The notes beneath the pieces were generated by a model, which saw nothing but the letters and a program-made list of their open reading frames with translations, had not been told where the DNA came from and made no database searches. From Xiphias gladius (lineage: Eukaryota; Chordata; Actinopteri; Istiophoriformes; Xiphiidae), in the NCBI RefSeq assembly GCF_016859285.1, contig NC_053415.1:14339501-14403500 (forward strand): a stretch of 64,000 nucleotides of DNA, in the 5' to 3' direction. Positions within the stretch are counted from its first letter, which is position 1; each line of letters starts with the position of its first letter. A program made the position numbers and the translations under genes. This document shows positions 22,901-40,300 of the stretch, in pieces.

Positions 22901-25090
22901 TCTTGATGAGATTCAGGAGTGGTTGAATGGGAAAGGTGCCATAGAAAACATTCAAATGAGGAGAAACCTGCAAAGGCAGTTCAAGGTAAAATTTTTGTAT
23001 TTGGTAACACTCAGATGACTGTTTTCCTGTGTTTTGGGGGATTTATTAAAATTATTCTGTCTTCACAGGGATCAGTGTTCATCTGTTTTGACACAGAAGA
23101 GTCATCCAAGCAGTTCCTAGAACGTTCAGACATAAAATCATTCAAAGACAATGAGATGCTTGTGTTATCAAGGTAAGTTGTGTTGCTTTTTGGATTAACC
23201 TTTTTATATAAGCAGGACAAATTCTGTGTTGGTATTTAGAAAAGAAATCAGGACAAGTTCTGAAAAAGGTTACAAATGTGAATGTGACATACTTCCGAAA
23301 ATTTTAATGCAGAATCACTTTGCTAAATGTAACAGAATTGTGAGTTTTTGCACCCTTCTAGTCTGTCAGGCCTTAAGCCAAATAAAGCAATTTCCAGAGC
23401 TTAATAGCTTGCCGACCTTTCTAACCACTAAGTGTGCTTCCTATCAGCCACTTTTAGGAAACTGGATAATGGAAGTAGTTTCTAGTAATTTTCGGATATG
23501 TGGGCGTTTTTCTGCCATGGAAATTTACTGTTGGATTACACTGTAACCAAACCTAAATCAAGCAGACTAATACATTCAAAAGCATGTTTTTAGAAACTAC
23601 TGGACATGTCCTTGATACAGAAAAAAATGGGTGTACTATCACTTTAAAATTACTCTAAACTACCTAAAAAGAAATGTTGCCATGGCCTTTGTCCCCATAC
23701 TCCTAGTATTATTGAAAAATCTTTGTTTAAACTCAGATATGTACATACAGGTACAAAGCATACAAGATGATCAGAGGATATTTAAAAAATGAAAGAATAG
23801 ACTAGTATAGACAGACTGTTGGCTGTCTACAAGAAACACCTTAAGGTGATGGTGTCTGCCAAATAGATTGCATTGAAATTTGCCTAGACAAGTTCGAGTT
23901 CAAGCAACTGCAGAGTTAATGTCTAAATACTAAAGTATACAATAATCATTTTGATTGCTGTTTTGCTTTCAGGGAAGACTACCATGCAAAGAAAGCAGAA
24001 GAGCGAAAACAGTTCAAAGCAGAGACAAAAGCGAAAGCTAGACAGTGAGTACATGAGAAATACTGTTTTGTCCTAATAACCTACTGTACATATTTTAAAA
24101 AAAAATATTCTGACAAAAATATATTATTTAGAGACAAGGAGCAACAGCAGAAACATGCAGAGGAGAAAGAAATGGTAAGATCCCCCTAAGTCTTTACCAG
24201 CTTATGTTCTGTCACTGGGATGGGATATACATACATACAGGATATAGTCACCTTAATAATAATTTGTAATTTGTGTTGTAGGGTCTGCTTTTGGATGAAC
24301 AGACAGGTTGCTTGTTGAAGTTTTCAGGAGAGCTTGAAGATGTTTCAAGAGAGGACTTTCATGAGTTGTTCTCTGGGCACGGAAAGATAAAGTGGGTTGA
24401 CTTTACAAGAGGGGCCAAAGAGGTAAATAAAGCTCCATCGCTCCAGTCTCGAGCTTAGGGTGAAGAGATGTGATAAGTTAAAATTTTGTATTTTTACTTC
24501 CAACAAGGGCACCCTGCTCTTTGATGGAAACGCAAAGGAGGCATTCGACAAGGCCAAAGAGGCAAATGGAGGGGAGTTGAAAATCAAGAACAACAGTGTT
24601 ACATGGCAGGTGCTTGAAGGAGACGAGGAGAAAGAGGTACTGAAGAAGATCATTGAAGCTCAACAGGAATCATACAGCAGGTCCAAAGGCAGAGGTAAAT
24701 ACTATTTTCAAACTTAATGACATTTAGATAATCAGTGATTTACAGTATTAATTACTTAGTACTGATGCATCTTGTCTGCCTTAAAGGTGGCAGAGGAAGA
24801 TCAGGTGGCAGAGGAAGAGGAGGACGAAGAGGAAGAGGTGGCAGAGATCAAGGGAAAACTCGGTACCAAGGCAAAAAGACAAAATTTGATAGTGATGATG
24901 AGGAGGATGGTAAGTTCAACATCTTCAGAGCTTCATAATTTGGCGTGATAGCAAGATATTTTATTGACTAACATTTTTAATAATTTCTTACCTACTTTTT
25001 GCTTCTTCAGCACCTGCAGCCCCAAAGAGAGAACTAGAGGACGCCGATGGTCCTGCAGCAAAGGTTGCCAAAACTGAAAACGGATCTTAA
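19973..25090 (+). CDS. ssb: La ribonucleoprotein (Sjogren syndrome antigen B)
   Basis: Binds the 3' UUU-OH of new RNA polymerase III transcripts, protecting pre-tRNAs and other small RNAs in the nucleus. Coding exons: 19973-20032, 20119-20222, 22301-22475, 22878-22985, 23069-23172, 23973-24044, 24132-24174, 24282-24422, 24508-24694, 24787-24909, 25011-25090; all phases agree and give 398 aa (human 408). The La motif (about 8-100) includes [17 protein letters not shown], split between exons 1 and 2. RRM1 begins at SVYIKGFP (about 110) with RNP1-like GSVFICF. A basic helix links to RRM2 (about 223-330). The C-terminus has a Gly-Arg run (about 333-350), then [14 protein letters not shown] and the tail KVAKTENGS. 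The 3' UTR overlaps mettl5 on the other strand. Confidence 0.97.
20420..21015. mobile_element. Candidate non-autonomous DNA transposon in ssb intron 2
   Basis: The left end 'ttgttcagattgccagccc' and the complement of the right end 'tttttcagactgcaggcaa' form imperfect terminal inverted repeats of about 28 bp around 590 bp of non-coding sequence. The interior is GC-richer than its surroundings and has hAT-like phrases such as 'atctgatttgagagacaaat'. No target-site duplication was confirmed. Confidence 0.5.
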
Positions 25091-25130
25091 TCATGAGGTC
25101 ACACCCAGAATTTTCCTTTTGTGAAAAAAA

Positions 25131-25136
25131 TTTATT
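25131..25136 (-). promoter_or_regulatory. mettl5 polyadenylation signal
   Basis: tttatt on the plus strand is AATAAA on the minus strand, 50 nt after the mettl5 stop and only 41 nt from the ssb stop on the other strand. Confidence 0.65.
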
Positions 25137-25185
25137 ATAAACAGTGAAAATACAGAGACAACTTTAATTCATTCCAGTGAAAGCT

Positions 25186-28368
<3,183 letters not shown>

Positions 28369-31300
28369 ATGGCGGCGACGCTGCTGCTGCGCCGGGACAA
28401 GAAAACCACTGCCGCCCACTTGAAGGCAGACTTAAACCGGACTGACAATAGCTCCGCGGTCCGACAACTTCAGGAGCTGCTCGACGCTGTGCTAAATCCC
28501 GAGAAACCAGCGGCGGACACAGAGGCTCTTGACTGGTGTAAATGTCTAATTGCAGGAGGCGATGGTTTCGATGAGTTCTGCAAAACGGTCCGGTCCTATG
28601 ACAACGCGACTCTGTGCGGCTTGGTCTGGACCGCTAATTTCGTGGCATATCGATGCCGGACCTGTGGCATCTCCCCGTGCATGTCACTGTGTGCTGAGTG
28701 TTTCAATAACGGAGACCACACGGGCCATGATTTCAACATGTTCAGGAGCCAGGCTGGCGGGGCCTGTGACTGTGGAGACAGTAATGTCATGCGAGAGACT
28801 GGGTAAGTGCAAGCTAGCGGCGAGCTAAGCTGCTATGCTAACTATGGGTTTAGCCAGTAACGTTTTGACAGGTCTCGGTGGGAAATGATCCAACTTGGCA
28901 AATCAAATTTACGCATAGTCGGTTTCTGTTTCCAGATAACCCTGTCAGAGATATGCTTGTGAATTACTGCCAGTCAGCAACAGTTTTGAATATTACGATG
29001 CTCCTGTCATTTGTTAATAGGAAACCCTCGATCTAGAAGCTGTGCGAGAGGGTTAGCCAGCCTTGCTAACCATAACAGTAATTGTCATGCTCGCTGCCAT
29101 AACTGGAGGCGACAACACATCAGTAATTTACCGATATCGGACTGTTTAGATTTGCTTTAAGACCTCCAGTGTTGTGTATTTTATAACGTTAAAGACTGCT
29201 TTACAACTGTAGTCACATCTACAGTTTTCTCAAGTGGATCTAATTACTGTTGGTGGGTAAAATGAACAGTGAATACCTCTGGCTGCCCACATCTACTTTC
29301 TTGGTGATAGTGTTTTCCTCTTTAAATGCTGTATGAAAGAGCTGGACACAAGCTACTGTCACAGATTTAACACTTTGTGTTTGAGGACCCAAAGAGTACG
29401 ATACCAGATTTCGTCAGTATCCGAGTATGACAGTGGCCCACTTGGACTGACTTTGCAGCTGACTTTTGTCCGTGTCAGATACAGTATTGAGCAATATGAG
29501 CAAGAGATGTAGTAGTTTGTGTGTTGCACTGAAAAACACCGTGTGTATGTGGAGAGATTAAAAATATCTCTCATATTGTCACCCTGGAGTACTCACCAAA
29601 ACCAAACCATTATTAACCTCAACCAACCCAATGTTTAAGTCCACACCCTTTATACAATCACAAGGGTTACAGCTATAAAAATAAACAAAGAATGAAAATA
29701 TAGTTACACTTAAACCCAGCTTTCTAGTTAGGACAGTTATGGAGCCTCTACCCCAACCATGTTTAGTTTCTAGTTTTACCTGTTAGAAAGATTTAAACTG
29801 CTGAAGAATTCAAATAAAAATGAATGAAAAAAGAGAGAGAAACGGCTACTTTGATGTCTGCGAGAGGCCTGCACCATGAACATTTGTTTATCTCTCTTAC
29901 AGATTTTGCCGACGACATCGGTTGAGAACAGGGGAAAATGTCCCATCAATACCTCGAGACCTTCTCTTGATGTCTGAGATGGTTCTTCCTCGCTTTATCC
30001 TTTGTATCATTCAGTATCTGAGGGATGGATACATTGAACCAGGTGAAAACACTCACAATAAGTCTTCTCTTTACAAAGACATGGGATAATATACTCACTG
30101 GCCAATTTAAACAAAAGCTACAACTATGCAAAATTACTTTAAATATGTCTGTGTCTTTCAGAAATCTATTACCAAAAGTATTAAACCAAATTTTCTCTCT
30201 GATTTTTTTTCCGTTCACTTCGATTTTGATATTTTATAAGAATATGGTGTGGCCCCCCTTTTGCATATAAAATGCAAAACAGGGTCTCTGCTCCAAACCA
30301 GTTACCCCGTTGTACAACATCCACAGTTATGTTTACACAGTACTTAGTCCCGTGACTTACATCTTTTATCTTGCTTTACCAGACACCTCAACTGAGAGAG
30401 ATCTACAGAAAGTCTTGCAGCAGCTGGAGCCTCAAATCTCTTTCCTGGAGGAGCTCACAAAGATGGGAGGAGCAATGAGGACTGTACTGACAAAGATCTT
30501 GACCAATCAGCAGTCCTTCAAGGAGTTGAGCATGGGTAAATATCTATACTACCATTTGTGTTAGAACAACACAGGCTGATAATTATCAAGAATTACAATA
30601 CCAGAAAATTTTAGTAGTTTCTCTCTTGGTGGCCCTTACACCTTATGTCACTGTGCTGTTGTTTCTTTATTCTCGTCATTTGCTGTTGTAGAACAACTAC
30701 TACTCACGAGGAAAAGGCAGATTCTGCTCGACTTATTTAAGCACTTGTAAAAAAAATATAAAAACTTGAAATAAGAAAAACACATGCTAAAATTAATTAT
30801 CACTGTTAACCTATAAAGAAATGGAGAGAGGGAAACCTTTTGGTCTTCATCTTCATTCTGCACATTTGCTTCTAATAAAGTTTTCTTCATCTTGAGATTC
30901 GTAGATTACAGTAGTTGTTGTTGTTGCAGTGTACAATGATTTGCATTGCTGTTGCAGGCCAGGAGGAGAATTTGTACGCTAAAAAGAACTACGACAAGTA
31001 TTTGTCAGCGTTAAAGAACTCAGGTCTGGTGACCGTGGAGGAGAAAGCCCAAGGTGCTGCTGCTGATGTCACCGTTGGTGCTGAAGGAGGTGCAGGAGCA
31101 ATGGTCCTATTGGGTAAGATAACCATAACACTATATATGAAGCATATTTTCATTAACCATCTGTCGGCCATTGAAAATGGCTTTGAAAGTTGTATGAAAT
31201 CCTTGATAATCTGCATGTATTTCTCACAGGGGTCGAAGCCCTGCAGGTGCCAGAAATCATAAATTATTGTCAGATTTTTCCTTTCACAACAAACAAACAG

Positions 31301-34300
31301 GGATTGAAACACAATTCCCTTACGCTTAATGTTAACAAAACACAATCCAACATTTGGCCCTGAAATACACAAATTTGTCTTTCCAAATACCACAATCCTA
31401 TAAACTTGTAGCAACCGCTTTCTCTGCCCCCTTTTACACACAGTGTACTTGAAGTGCTACATCATGTCTGTTTTAGATAATGTTCAGGCATGATATCATT
31501 TGATTAAGCTAAACAAATAACATTTATCACCAAAAATTGGCAGGCCTTACTGCTAGAGAGATCAGACTTTGCATAAATGATTTTGAAAGAGTTAGAACAT
31601 GTCACATCTGGTTTTAACCATTGTTGAATACTGCTGTTTGAACAAATTGTCAGTTTTGCAGACTGTTATATCTCAGACATGTACATGTGTTTGTCCAGCG
31701 ACTTAAGACGCTGCTAATGGCTGCTTGTGGATAGATGTTTTTTTAATTATAAAAAAAAAATGTTTTTATCTTCAGGAACCACTGCACCAGGGAGCCCAGA
31801 TGAGTCTAGTAAAGAGGTTTGTGTCAGCATCAAACACAGAAAACCTTTTGTAACTATTTTCAGTTTAAGTTTAGGCTGTTTTTAGACTATTCTGTCATTT
31901 TTTTAAAAACAATATATGAATAATTTTGTCAAATAAATAAATATATAGATATAGATATATATAGATATTATAGATATATAGATATATAGATATAGATATT
32001 ATAGATATATATAGACACACAGACCCATCTTGAGTGACCAGAGCCAGTCTATATTATTTTGCTACGAAGTGATGTACAGTTACTGTAAAACTTTAGTCAC
32101 ACCTGTTAGTTGAAATTTGTGGTTGATTTATTTTTTTTCTCTCTCCTCCTTCCAGGAGGACCAAGATGCAGGGCAGTCTGTTGGTCAGAGGAAGAGGGTT
32201 AAGCTGAGTAGCAGTACCAAAGGTAAATGTAAAGAAAATGTAATGCACCAAGATATGTTCCATGAACTACCTATTTATTTACGTGCCTTGTCTGTCCTCA
32301 GACCCGAGTATTATTGAATCTCTAAAGCATAAATGCTTTCTGGAGGAGTTGCTGTTTTGGACAATAAAATACGAGTTTCCTCAGAAGATGGTCACCTTCT
32401 TACTAAACATGTTGCCAGATCAAGATTACAAGGTATGTCTTTGCTATGTTTGTATTTATTCACAAATATGTAACAGTCTAGTGTCATTCTAGTTTTCCTT
32501 TTAGATGTACAAATGGTCCTCTGTTGTAATATAATATTTAATATGAGACTGCACAAAACTGTCACAGCAAGCCTTAATTGTGGGTTTTCCTCTTACTCTC
32601 TGGCAGATCACTTTTACAAAAACATTTGTTCAGCATTATGCATTCATCATGAAAACACTGATGAAAAGCCACGAGTCAGATACCATGTCCAACCGCATTG
32701 TACATATTAGTGTGCAGCTGTTCAGTAATGAGGAGCTGGCTCGACATGTGACAGAAGAGTGTCAGCTTCTGGACATCATGGTCACAGTCCTCCTCTACAT
32801 GATGGAGAGTTGCCTTATTAAAAGTGAACTTCAAGGTAAGTTGTCCAAATGTGTCAGATTTAGCACACCTCGTCCCACTTTTTGTAAAGAACGAAGCAGG
32901 TGGTTGTAGTGATACTCAGTACTGAACTGAAGTTTGAGTTTAAATGTGGAGGTTTTGTCATATCCCAAAATGTCAAATTGTAGGCACCTACTTAAAAGAT
33001 CTAGTGTTACGGATTGGGCCAGGAGGCAAGGATGATGTCATACCAGGAGGTCATTATTTTCTGTAGCTCATCATTAGCTCTATATTCATAAAGACTGCAC
33101 TTTTTATTTTTAGTAGAGTAAAAACTGGCACATGAAGCCTGTGAAATGTTGAAAGAAGAAAAAATGGAATTACTTTTAACAAAACAAAATGCAGCTGTTA
33201 TTATTGCTTTGTGTTGTTAATCATTTTCAGTGCAGAAAAAACATGCACAGATGTTTCAGCCCTCTGGCCTTTCTTATTATTATGGGCTCTGAGTGAAATG
33301 AGCTTGAATTTTTCATTTGAGTGCAGTCTTTTTTTTTAAATTCTGCAGATGACATTGTATTGGCAGCCAGGTGTTGAATTGTGTAACTTGCAAGTACACT
33401 GTCTCATGTCTTTCTCCACATATATGTCTGTTTCTTTTGATTTGTTACCTTTTTAAATAACTATAGCAATATGAGCCAGAATGTTGTTAACTTAATGTTC
33501 ATGTGTATTTCTGTTTCTCTTTTTTCCTTTTTAGATGAAGAGAACAGTCGTCATGTTGTGGTGAACTGTAGTGAGGCACTGTTGAAGAACAACACCTACT
33601 GGCCATTAGTTAGTGATTTTATTAACATCCTCTCACACCAAAGTGTAGCGAAAAAGTTCCTGGAGGACCATTCATTGTTGATGCTATGGATGAGCTTCGT
33701 GTCATTTTTCCAGGGTAAGTCGTGATTTAATTGGTAAATGGTTAATGGACAACACTTATATGCTGTTTTTTTTTTTTTTTTTCCTCCTTCTTGAGCAGGA
33801 TGAATTACTTCACAATACACACACACTTTCACACAATGATGGTAGCACAGTTTGGGGTTCATTTGCTTGCTTGAATTCACAAAAGCTCAGATTCAGATAA
33901 TAAGTACAAATTAAGACAAATGATTATGAAAGAGGTTTTCTTCTCAGATGCCACAGCATCTCCTGTGTTTAGCTTCCCCTGTTGTTATTTGTCTTTGATT
34001 AGTACTAGCTCCCTTGTATCTGATCTGTTCAATTATGGCAGTCCAATGGTTTCATTATTATCCACCCAGCTGACTGTCAATATAATATCTCTGTCACATG
34101 TAAGTGATGTAAGCAACATGAGGTCAGACACAACAGTTTAATTAAATCATGGCTCATACTTGTGCAGATTTTCAGTTCGACTTTATACTGTGTAAAGACA
34201 ATATGCTTAGTCAAGACAAAGGCGGAGCCCATCTGTCCTCTTCTAAAAATAATGCCTGATAGAAAAAGTGAGTTGTGGGGTGTATGACGCTTTGTCACTG

Positions 34301-37300
34301 AATTAGAATTGTAGCTAGTGCTGCTCATTTACCATGTGTACTCTACCACCACCCTAAAAATAACACTCACCTTTGCACAGTGGGCTTAAATATCTTCTTG
34401 CAGAGGTTATGTGCAGTGTCAGCATTACATTGTATGCATGTCTGCTGGGCTACTTTACATTAAATTCTCCTTTTCATAGAGACAACCTGCCTTTCATTAG
34501 GCATAATATATAAGTATAGAGATTTATTTGCTAATTTACTAATATGCACTCCTGCATAAAGACATTTTTATACATGCATGAAAATAAAATGTTTTAAGGG
34601 GTAAAGAGGTCTCCACTGAATTTTTAAAAAACAAAAACTCGTTCTTTGTGATTTTTGTTTGTTTAACTGATAGTTTTGTAGCATTACGAAGCCATGTGAC
34701 ATGTGTTGACTGTCTAACTTTTTAAACTATTTCCTGTTGTGACAGGTATGAACCTGAATAAGCGGGAGTTGAATGAACATGTGGAATTTGAGTCTCAGAC
34801 ATACTATGCAGCGTTTGCAGCAGAGCTTGAGGCCTGTGCACAACCAATGTGGGGTCTCTTAACACACTGCAAAGTCAAGGTAAGCCCTGTCTTTACACCG
34901 AGACTGCATACCCGATGGCCTTGATTACTGGAACATGCATCTCAAGCATCCTGTTCTGAATGCACTTACTGTATAACTGTATGAATTTATAACATGTTAA
35001 ATTGTCTGTTAACAGGAGACACAGGAATATACTAAAACTGTGGTACGCTACTGTTTGGAGACCCTTCAGATCTGGTTTGATGCCATTGGCTTTGTTGACG
35101 AGGTAAATTGAAACAACAAAGTGCTGAACTTACAAGCAAACATTCCTCTTTCCTGTTTCTCATGACCTATATATCTTTCATAGCCTGCTCCAAATCAAGT
35201 GACTTTTCACCTGCCACTGCACCGCTACTATGCCATGTTCCTCAGTAAGGTATGTCAGAGGCTCTCATCAATTAAGGCATGACTCTGCAGTGTAGTTGTG
35301 TGTTGTTTTTTTTTTATGTGTTTTTTAAGTTATTTCTTTGGTTGAAAATTCTCAGGCTATAAAGTGCCAAGGCCTGGACCTGGACAGCCTCCTGCCTGAT
35401 CAAGAGATGCTGATGAAGATCATGGTGCATCCACTCCAAATTCAGGTATAACACTAAAGGGCCAATAAACAGATTTACAATATGTATTCATCTACATATG
35501 CCTGTTGCCATGTGGTAATGAAAACTTTGCTTTGTATGGCTGTAGGCATGCCTGTCAGAGATCCACAGCAACATGTGGGTCAGGAATGGTCTGCAGATCA
35601 AGGGACAGGCTATGACCTATGTGCAGTCACACTTCTGCAACTCCATGATTGACCCTGACATCTATTTGCTCCAGGTTAGGATTGCTGGATCACATACAGT
35701 GCTCACTTTTTATATCCGTTTTTTTTTTTTTTTATCACTAAAATCCTTTCTTCCATATTTTTCTTGATTTACAGGTCTGTGCATCGAGGCTAGATCCTGA
35801 CTACTTTATCTCAAGTGTTTTTGAGAGGTAAGCTATCTCATACACATCATTTTCTTGTTACTGCATAATTCACTTTAATTCACACACAGATTAGTGCCAG
35901 TGCACGCATTTTATACACTGTTCTCTGCCACAAAGGTTTAAAGTGGTGGACCTGTTGACCATGGCTTCTCAGCATCAGAATGCTGTGTTAGACTCTGAGC
36001 AGGAGAGACCGATGCTTGAAGGAGCACTGACCTTCCTAGTCATACTGACAAGCCTTCGCATACATTTGGGTAAGTGGGACAATAAAGGATGCATGCAGTC
36101 TCCAGCAAGTAATGCAATAACAAATATTACAATATGATACAGTAGCCTTACAGTAAATATAGTTCCATAACGATCATGATGTATTTGCTAGTATGATGCA
36201 GTGCAGTGCTGTTGTTTTATTTTTGTCTAGGCAACTTACACAGGTAGAGACAGGCTGATTACTGCCTCACGTGTTGCTGCCTCATTTGGAGACATTGCGA
36301 ATTTATAAATTCATTTCAAAATTCACATACACATGCAAAACCTTGTTTTATAAGGAGAGGATGGGACACTATCCCAAAAATGTTGAAGCATGAAGGTAGA
36401 CAGTGCTCAGCAGACTCAACAGTACGGCTAAGTGATGAATTGCAATTTTGAAAGAACACAACTTTCAAATCTCAAGAGCTGCAATTTTATTAGGACTATA
36501 ACACACTCTATTCTTGAGAGGTTGAATAGTTGTGAACCACTGCTGTCACTGGCAAATTGCAAAGGTGCAGCTAATTGAAGTTAATTCTTGGAGTTGACCA
36601 AACTACCAAATGAAAAATTGGTTAATATGTGCTCTGCATGCTGATTTTCCTTAATAGAACGATCAGCTAGAGTCCAGAAAGAAACCCCACTCGTATAATT
36701 AGGATGTTTGAAAACATAACGAGAACTGTGTCTTTTTGCAGTTCGAGAAGACCAACGCAGTAGTGAATCTTTCTCTAGATACACTTGCTGATCAAATTGT
36801 GTCACAGTTGACCACTAACGAGGTAATTCGTCAGTTTAAATTACTGTCGGCGGGTAGATAGCGATGGTGATCTGAATTTTCAAACTTTAAGCTGATCCCA
36901 GCTGATACTAGGCGAGAGGGAGGTTACACCCTGCACTGGTCAACTGTCGATGACACCGGTTAACCTAGCCTGCATGTCTCTGGACTGTGGGAGTATCTGG
37001 AGGAAACCCATGCAGGCTCAGGGAGAACATGCAGACTCCACACACAAAGGCCCCTGCTGGCCTCTTGCTGTGAGCTGACAATGCTTACAACCAAGCCACC
37101 CCATTGGCATTAAATGCCAGTGTTAGTTAAAATAACAATGGCCTTTCATTTGTTTATAATCCTTCTGCAAAAGACAGGAAACAGTATTATTAAAGGAACC
37201 GGCAGAATTTTGCTTTAACTGACTAAAAGAGTTAACATTATATGTGTTTTAAACTACACTGAATTCTGCCATTTCGTATTTAATGTAGGCCTGTACTCTT

Positions 37301-40300
37301 TTGTCGGTTTTTCTTTACATTCACACGCTCTCTCACTCTCATACTCAATAACAGGGATGACGGATGATGAGATCCTTCGGTCTGAGATGGTCTCACAGTT
37401 GTGTATGAATGACCGTACACACAGCGCGCTGTTAGACCTGGTATCCTTCAGTACTTAACAAATACATTAAATTGCAACTATGTTCAGTCTTCCAGGACAG
37501 TGTTTTTTTTCCTTAAGTGTCTTCTTAGATTCCTGAGAATCCCAACCCAAAGAGTGGCATTGTTCCAGGGAGTTGTAGTTTTGAGGAGATGCTCTCTGCT
37601 GTTGCTGACTTCAAAGCACCGGTGTTTGAGCCTGGAGGCTCTATGCAGCAGGGCATGTACACCCCTAAAGGTAGGATAATTTGATTACAGACCATTTTAA
37701 CAAGTAACCGGTTAACCTTTTTGAAATGTCACATAGGGAATGTCACAGAAGTGAGTGGTGCGGTTAATGGTGATTTACATAAAATTGCACTTGTTGAAAT
37801 AAATAAAGTAAATAAAGTGGTTTTCGTTTGAACCCAGAAATAAAAAAGAATCTGATGGCTGCCAGGTGTTAATATTAGCTATTAGCGCCAGGGGGGTGTT
37901 AATTATCCAAAACCCACCGTGACATTAAACTTTCATATAGTCTCAAGTGTAATTGGACCGAGATCTGCTAGCACTAGAGAACATCCCACTCCAGATATCA
38001 GGCAGGTCAGGCATTTGGCATTTCAAATCACAGAATACTTGTGCTGGAAAGCTCGTAATTCCATTTTGCCAAATTGGTGACAACAGTGGCCTGTCCACAT
38101 CATTTTGATATCAAAATTGGTAAAGTTTTGCCCAAACTCAAAGTTACCAGCCACCCCAGCCAAAAAACCTAGAGTTCGTCTCCTAGGCTCATTCATGTTT
38201 TAAAACAAACACATAAGGTTGTGTTTGTGGGCGGGAAGCCACTAAGCGTTCTTGTCCTCAATGCTGAACGCTCTCTGTGTGGTATTTGCACAGCAGGGTT
38301 TATACCTGGGGGACAGCATGAACCTTCAGTTGAGAGATAGATATATCTGTCTGCTGACCTCCACTGGACAACTCTAGTGTTAACAGTAACAAGGACTGCA
38401 ATGGCGAGAGGATTGGGCGTGCCAAATCAGAAGAAAATGGGGGAAATTCTACAAATAGATTTAAAATATATCAGTGCAGTGTGCCATGTAATATTAAGCA
38501 AATAACTGGGCTGCATTTTTTTATTTGAATGGAAAACATTAAAAAAAAAAAAAGTCCCAACATTAATAGTGCTTTAAAAGCCATCTCATGGTATAAAACT
38601 CACAACAGGTAAGTCCAACAAAACTGGATCCAACAAATGTTCTTTATTTGTGCCTAGGGACAATGTGTGTTCAAAAGTTGAAATTGTTCTCCAGTAAGAG
38701 GATTAATACATTTATATATCCTGGCATATACAACAACATTTTCACTAGATCATAATCTTTACTCTAAAGAAGTCCTTGGTATATTACTCATATTAGGCTG
38801 ATATTATTGACACAGTGGCACATAATAGAAACAAATGTATGCTCAATGCCTACTTGAATAATAAGATATCTTACATAGACCACTGACAACTCTTTTCCAC
38901 CAAATTAGCTCTAGTTCTTGACCGGTTCCCTTCAGGAATCTTGGAACCTTGGTGCTATCTAGCGAACCAGCCTGCGTTTCCACCAGTTTTGAGTGGAACC
39001 TCACCGACCCTCATCAACGGAGGGTGTTGCATAGAATATGTACAATATGACAAGCTCAGTGATGTCGTCACAGTGTGCACTTCAGGTTGAGGAAAACTTG
39101 CTCTTTTTTTTTTCTTTTTCAGCTGGGAACCAACTTTTCAGGTTCCAAACCAATTCATTTTTGATTGAAAGGCTCCAAACGGTTTAAAATTAGGCATGCA
39201 AACCCTAACGGAACCTGTTCCATTTTGGTGGAAAAGAGGTATGAGAGGGAATAAATGTTGTCTCTTTCTAACGAATATCTATATTATATATAATGTATTG
39301 GGTTTCAGACGGCATGCTTTATATTCCAATTTGTGGGTAGAAATTAGTAAAATTGACGAATACTGGGACTCAATCAGTTCAAAGTCTTGAGCATTAGTCT
39401 GTGTCATTAATTCAGCTGACCACTTGGGGTCAGGCTTACACCACTTACATATAGAAGGTGAAAATAGGAAGACAGTGAATCACTGTCACTTTGTACTAGA
39501 GGTTACAAAGCATTTCTCTCCCTTTTCTCAATTAGCGGAGGTGTGGGAAAAAGAGTTTGACCCCATCATGGTCGTTCTCAGAACAGTCTATCGGCGTGAC
39601 GTCCAGTCAGCAATGGACAGATACTCAGCATTGTAAGTTAACACTGCTGCCTTCATCTCTCCTCAATAAATGGCTTCTTTATATAGTTTAGAACAGTGTT
39701 TTTTCAAGTTAAAATTTCATCACATAATATCCTTCTATCTGCATTTTGCTTGACAATATTCTCTTTTGGTGGAGTATTCATGTTCAGTCATCCCTGACAA
39801 AGCCAACCTGCATCATGATCAGTTCAGTGTCATAGGGTCCCATCTCTCACCTGCTCAAGAAGGGACATGATAAGAGAGGTCTGTCTGCTGGCTGCTAGAG
39901 GTTGTTCCAATTAGATAGCTGTCGAGAAAAAAAATCAATATTTCACGCTAAAATGTAATAGAATTGAGGAAATCTCTCTTGTTTGATTGGGGTACAGACG
40001 TCTCCCAAGACAAACGTGTCAGTGGAGGTGGTGAAGGAGATACTACGGGGTTAATTTTCATTAGGGTTCCTGGAACGTGTGGAGATGCTAATTATACCAA
40101 AGGGTCCCTCACTGAGTGCTTCAGTGTTTGAGATGGTACTTGGGAAGATAACCTTTTTCTAATGGGACTTTAGGCCATTTTTGGCGTAACTGTAATTGAA
40201 AGTGTGGATAGATCACTCATGTAGTTAACTGTTCTTCTTTCACATATAGTATACCCTTTTCTTTCCTGGTATTTGGTCTTTCAAACCAGATGGAGCGGAG

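Noticed and set aside
28550-28828. Alternate-frame open frame over ubr3 exon 1
   Set aside because: It is a shadow frame of the UBR-box coding sequence; the real frame carries the conserved cysteines.
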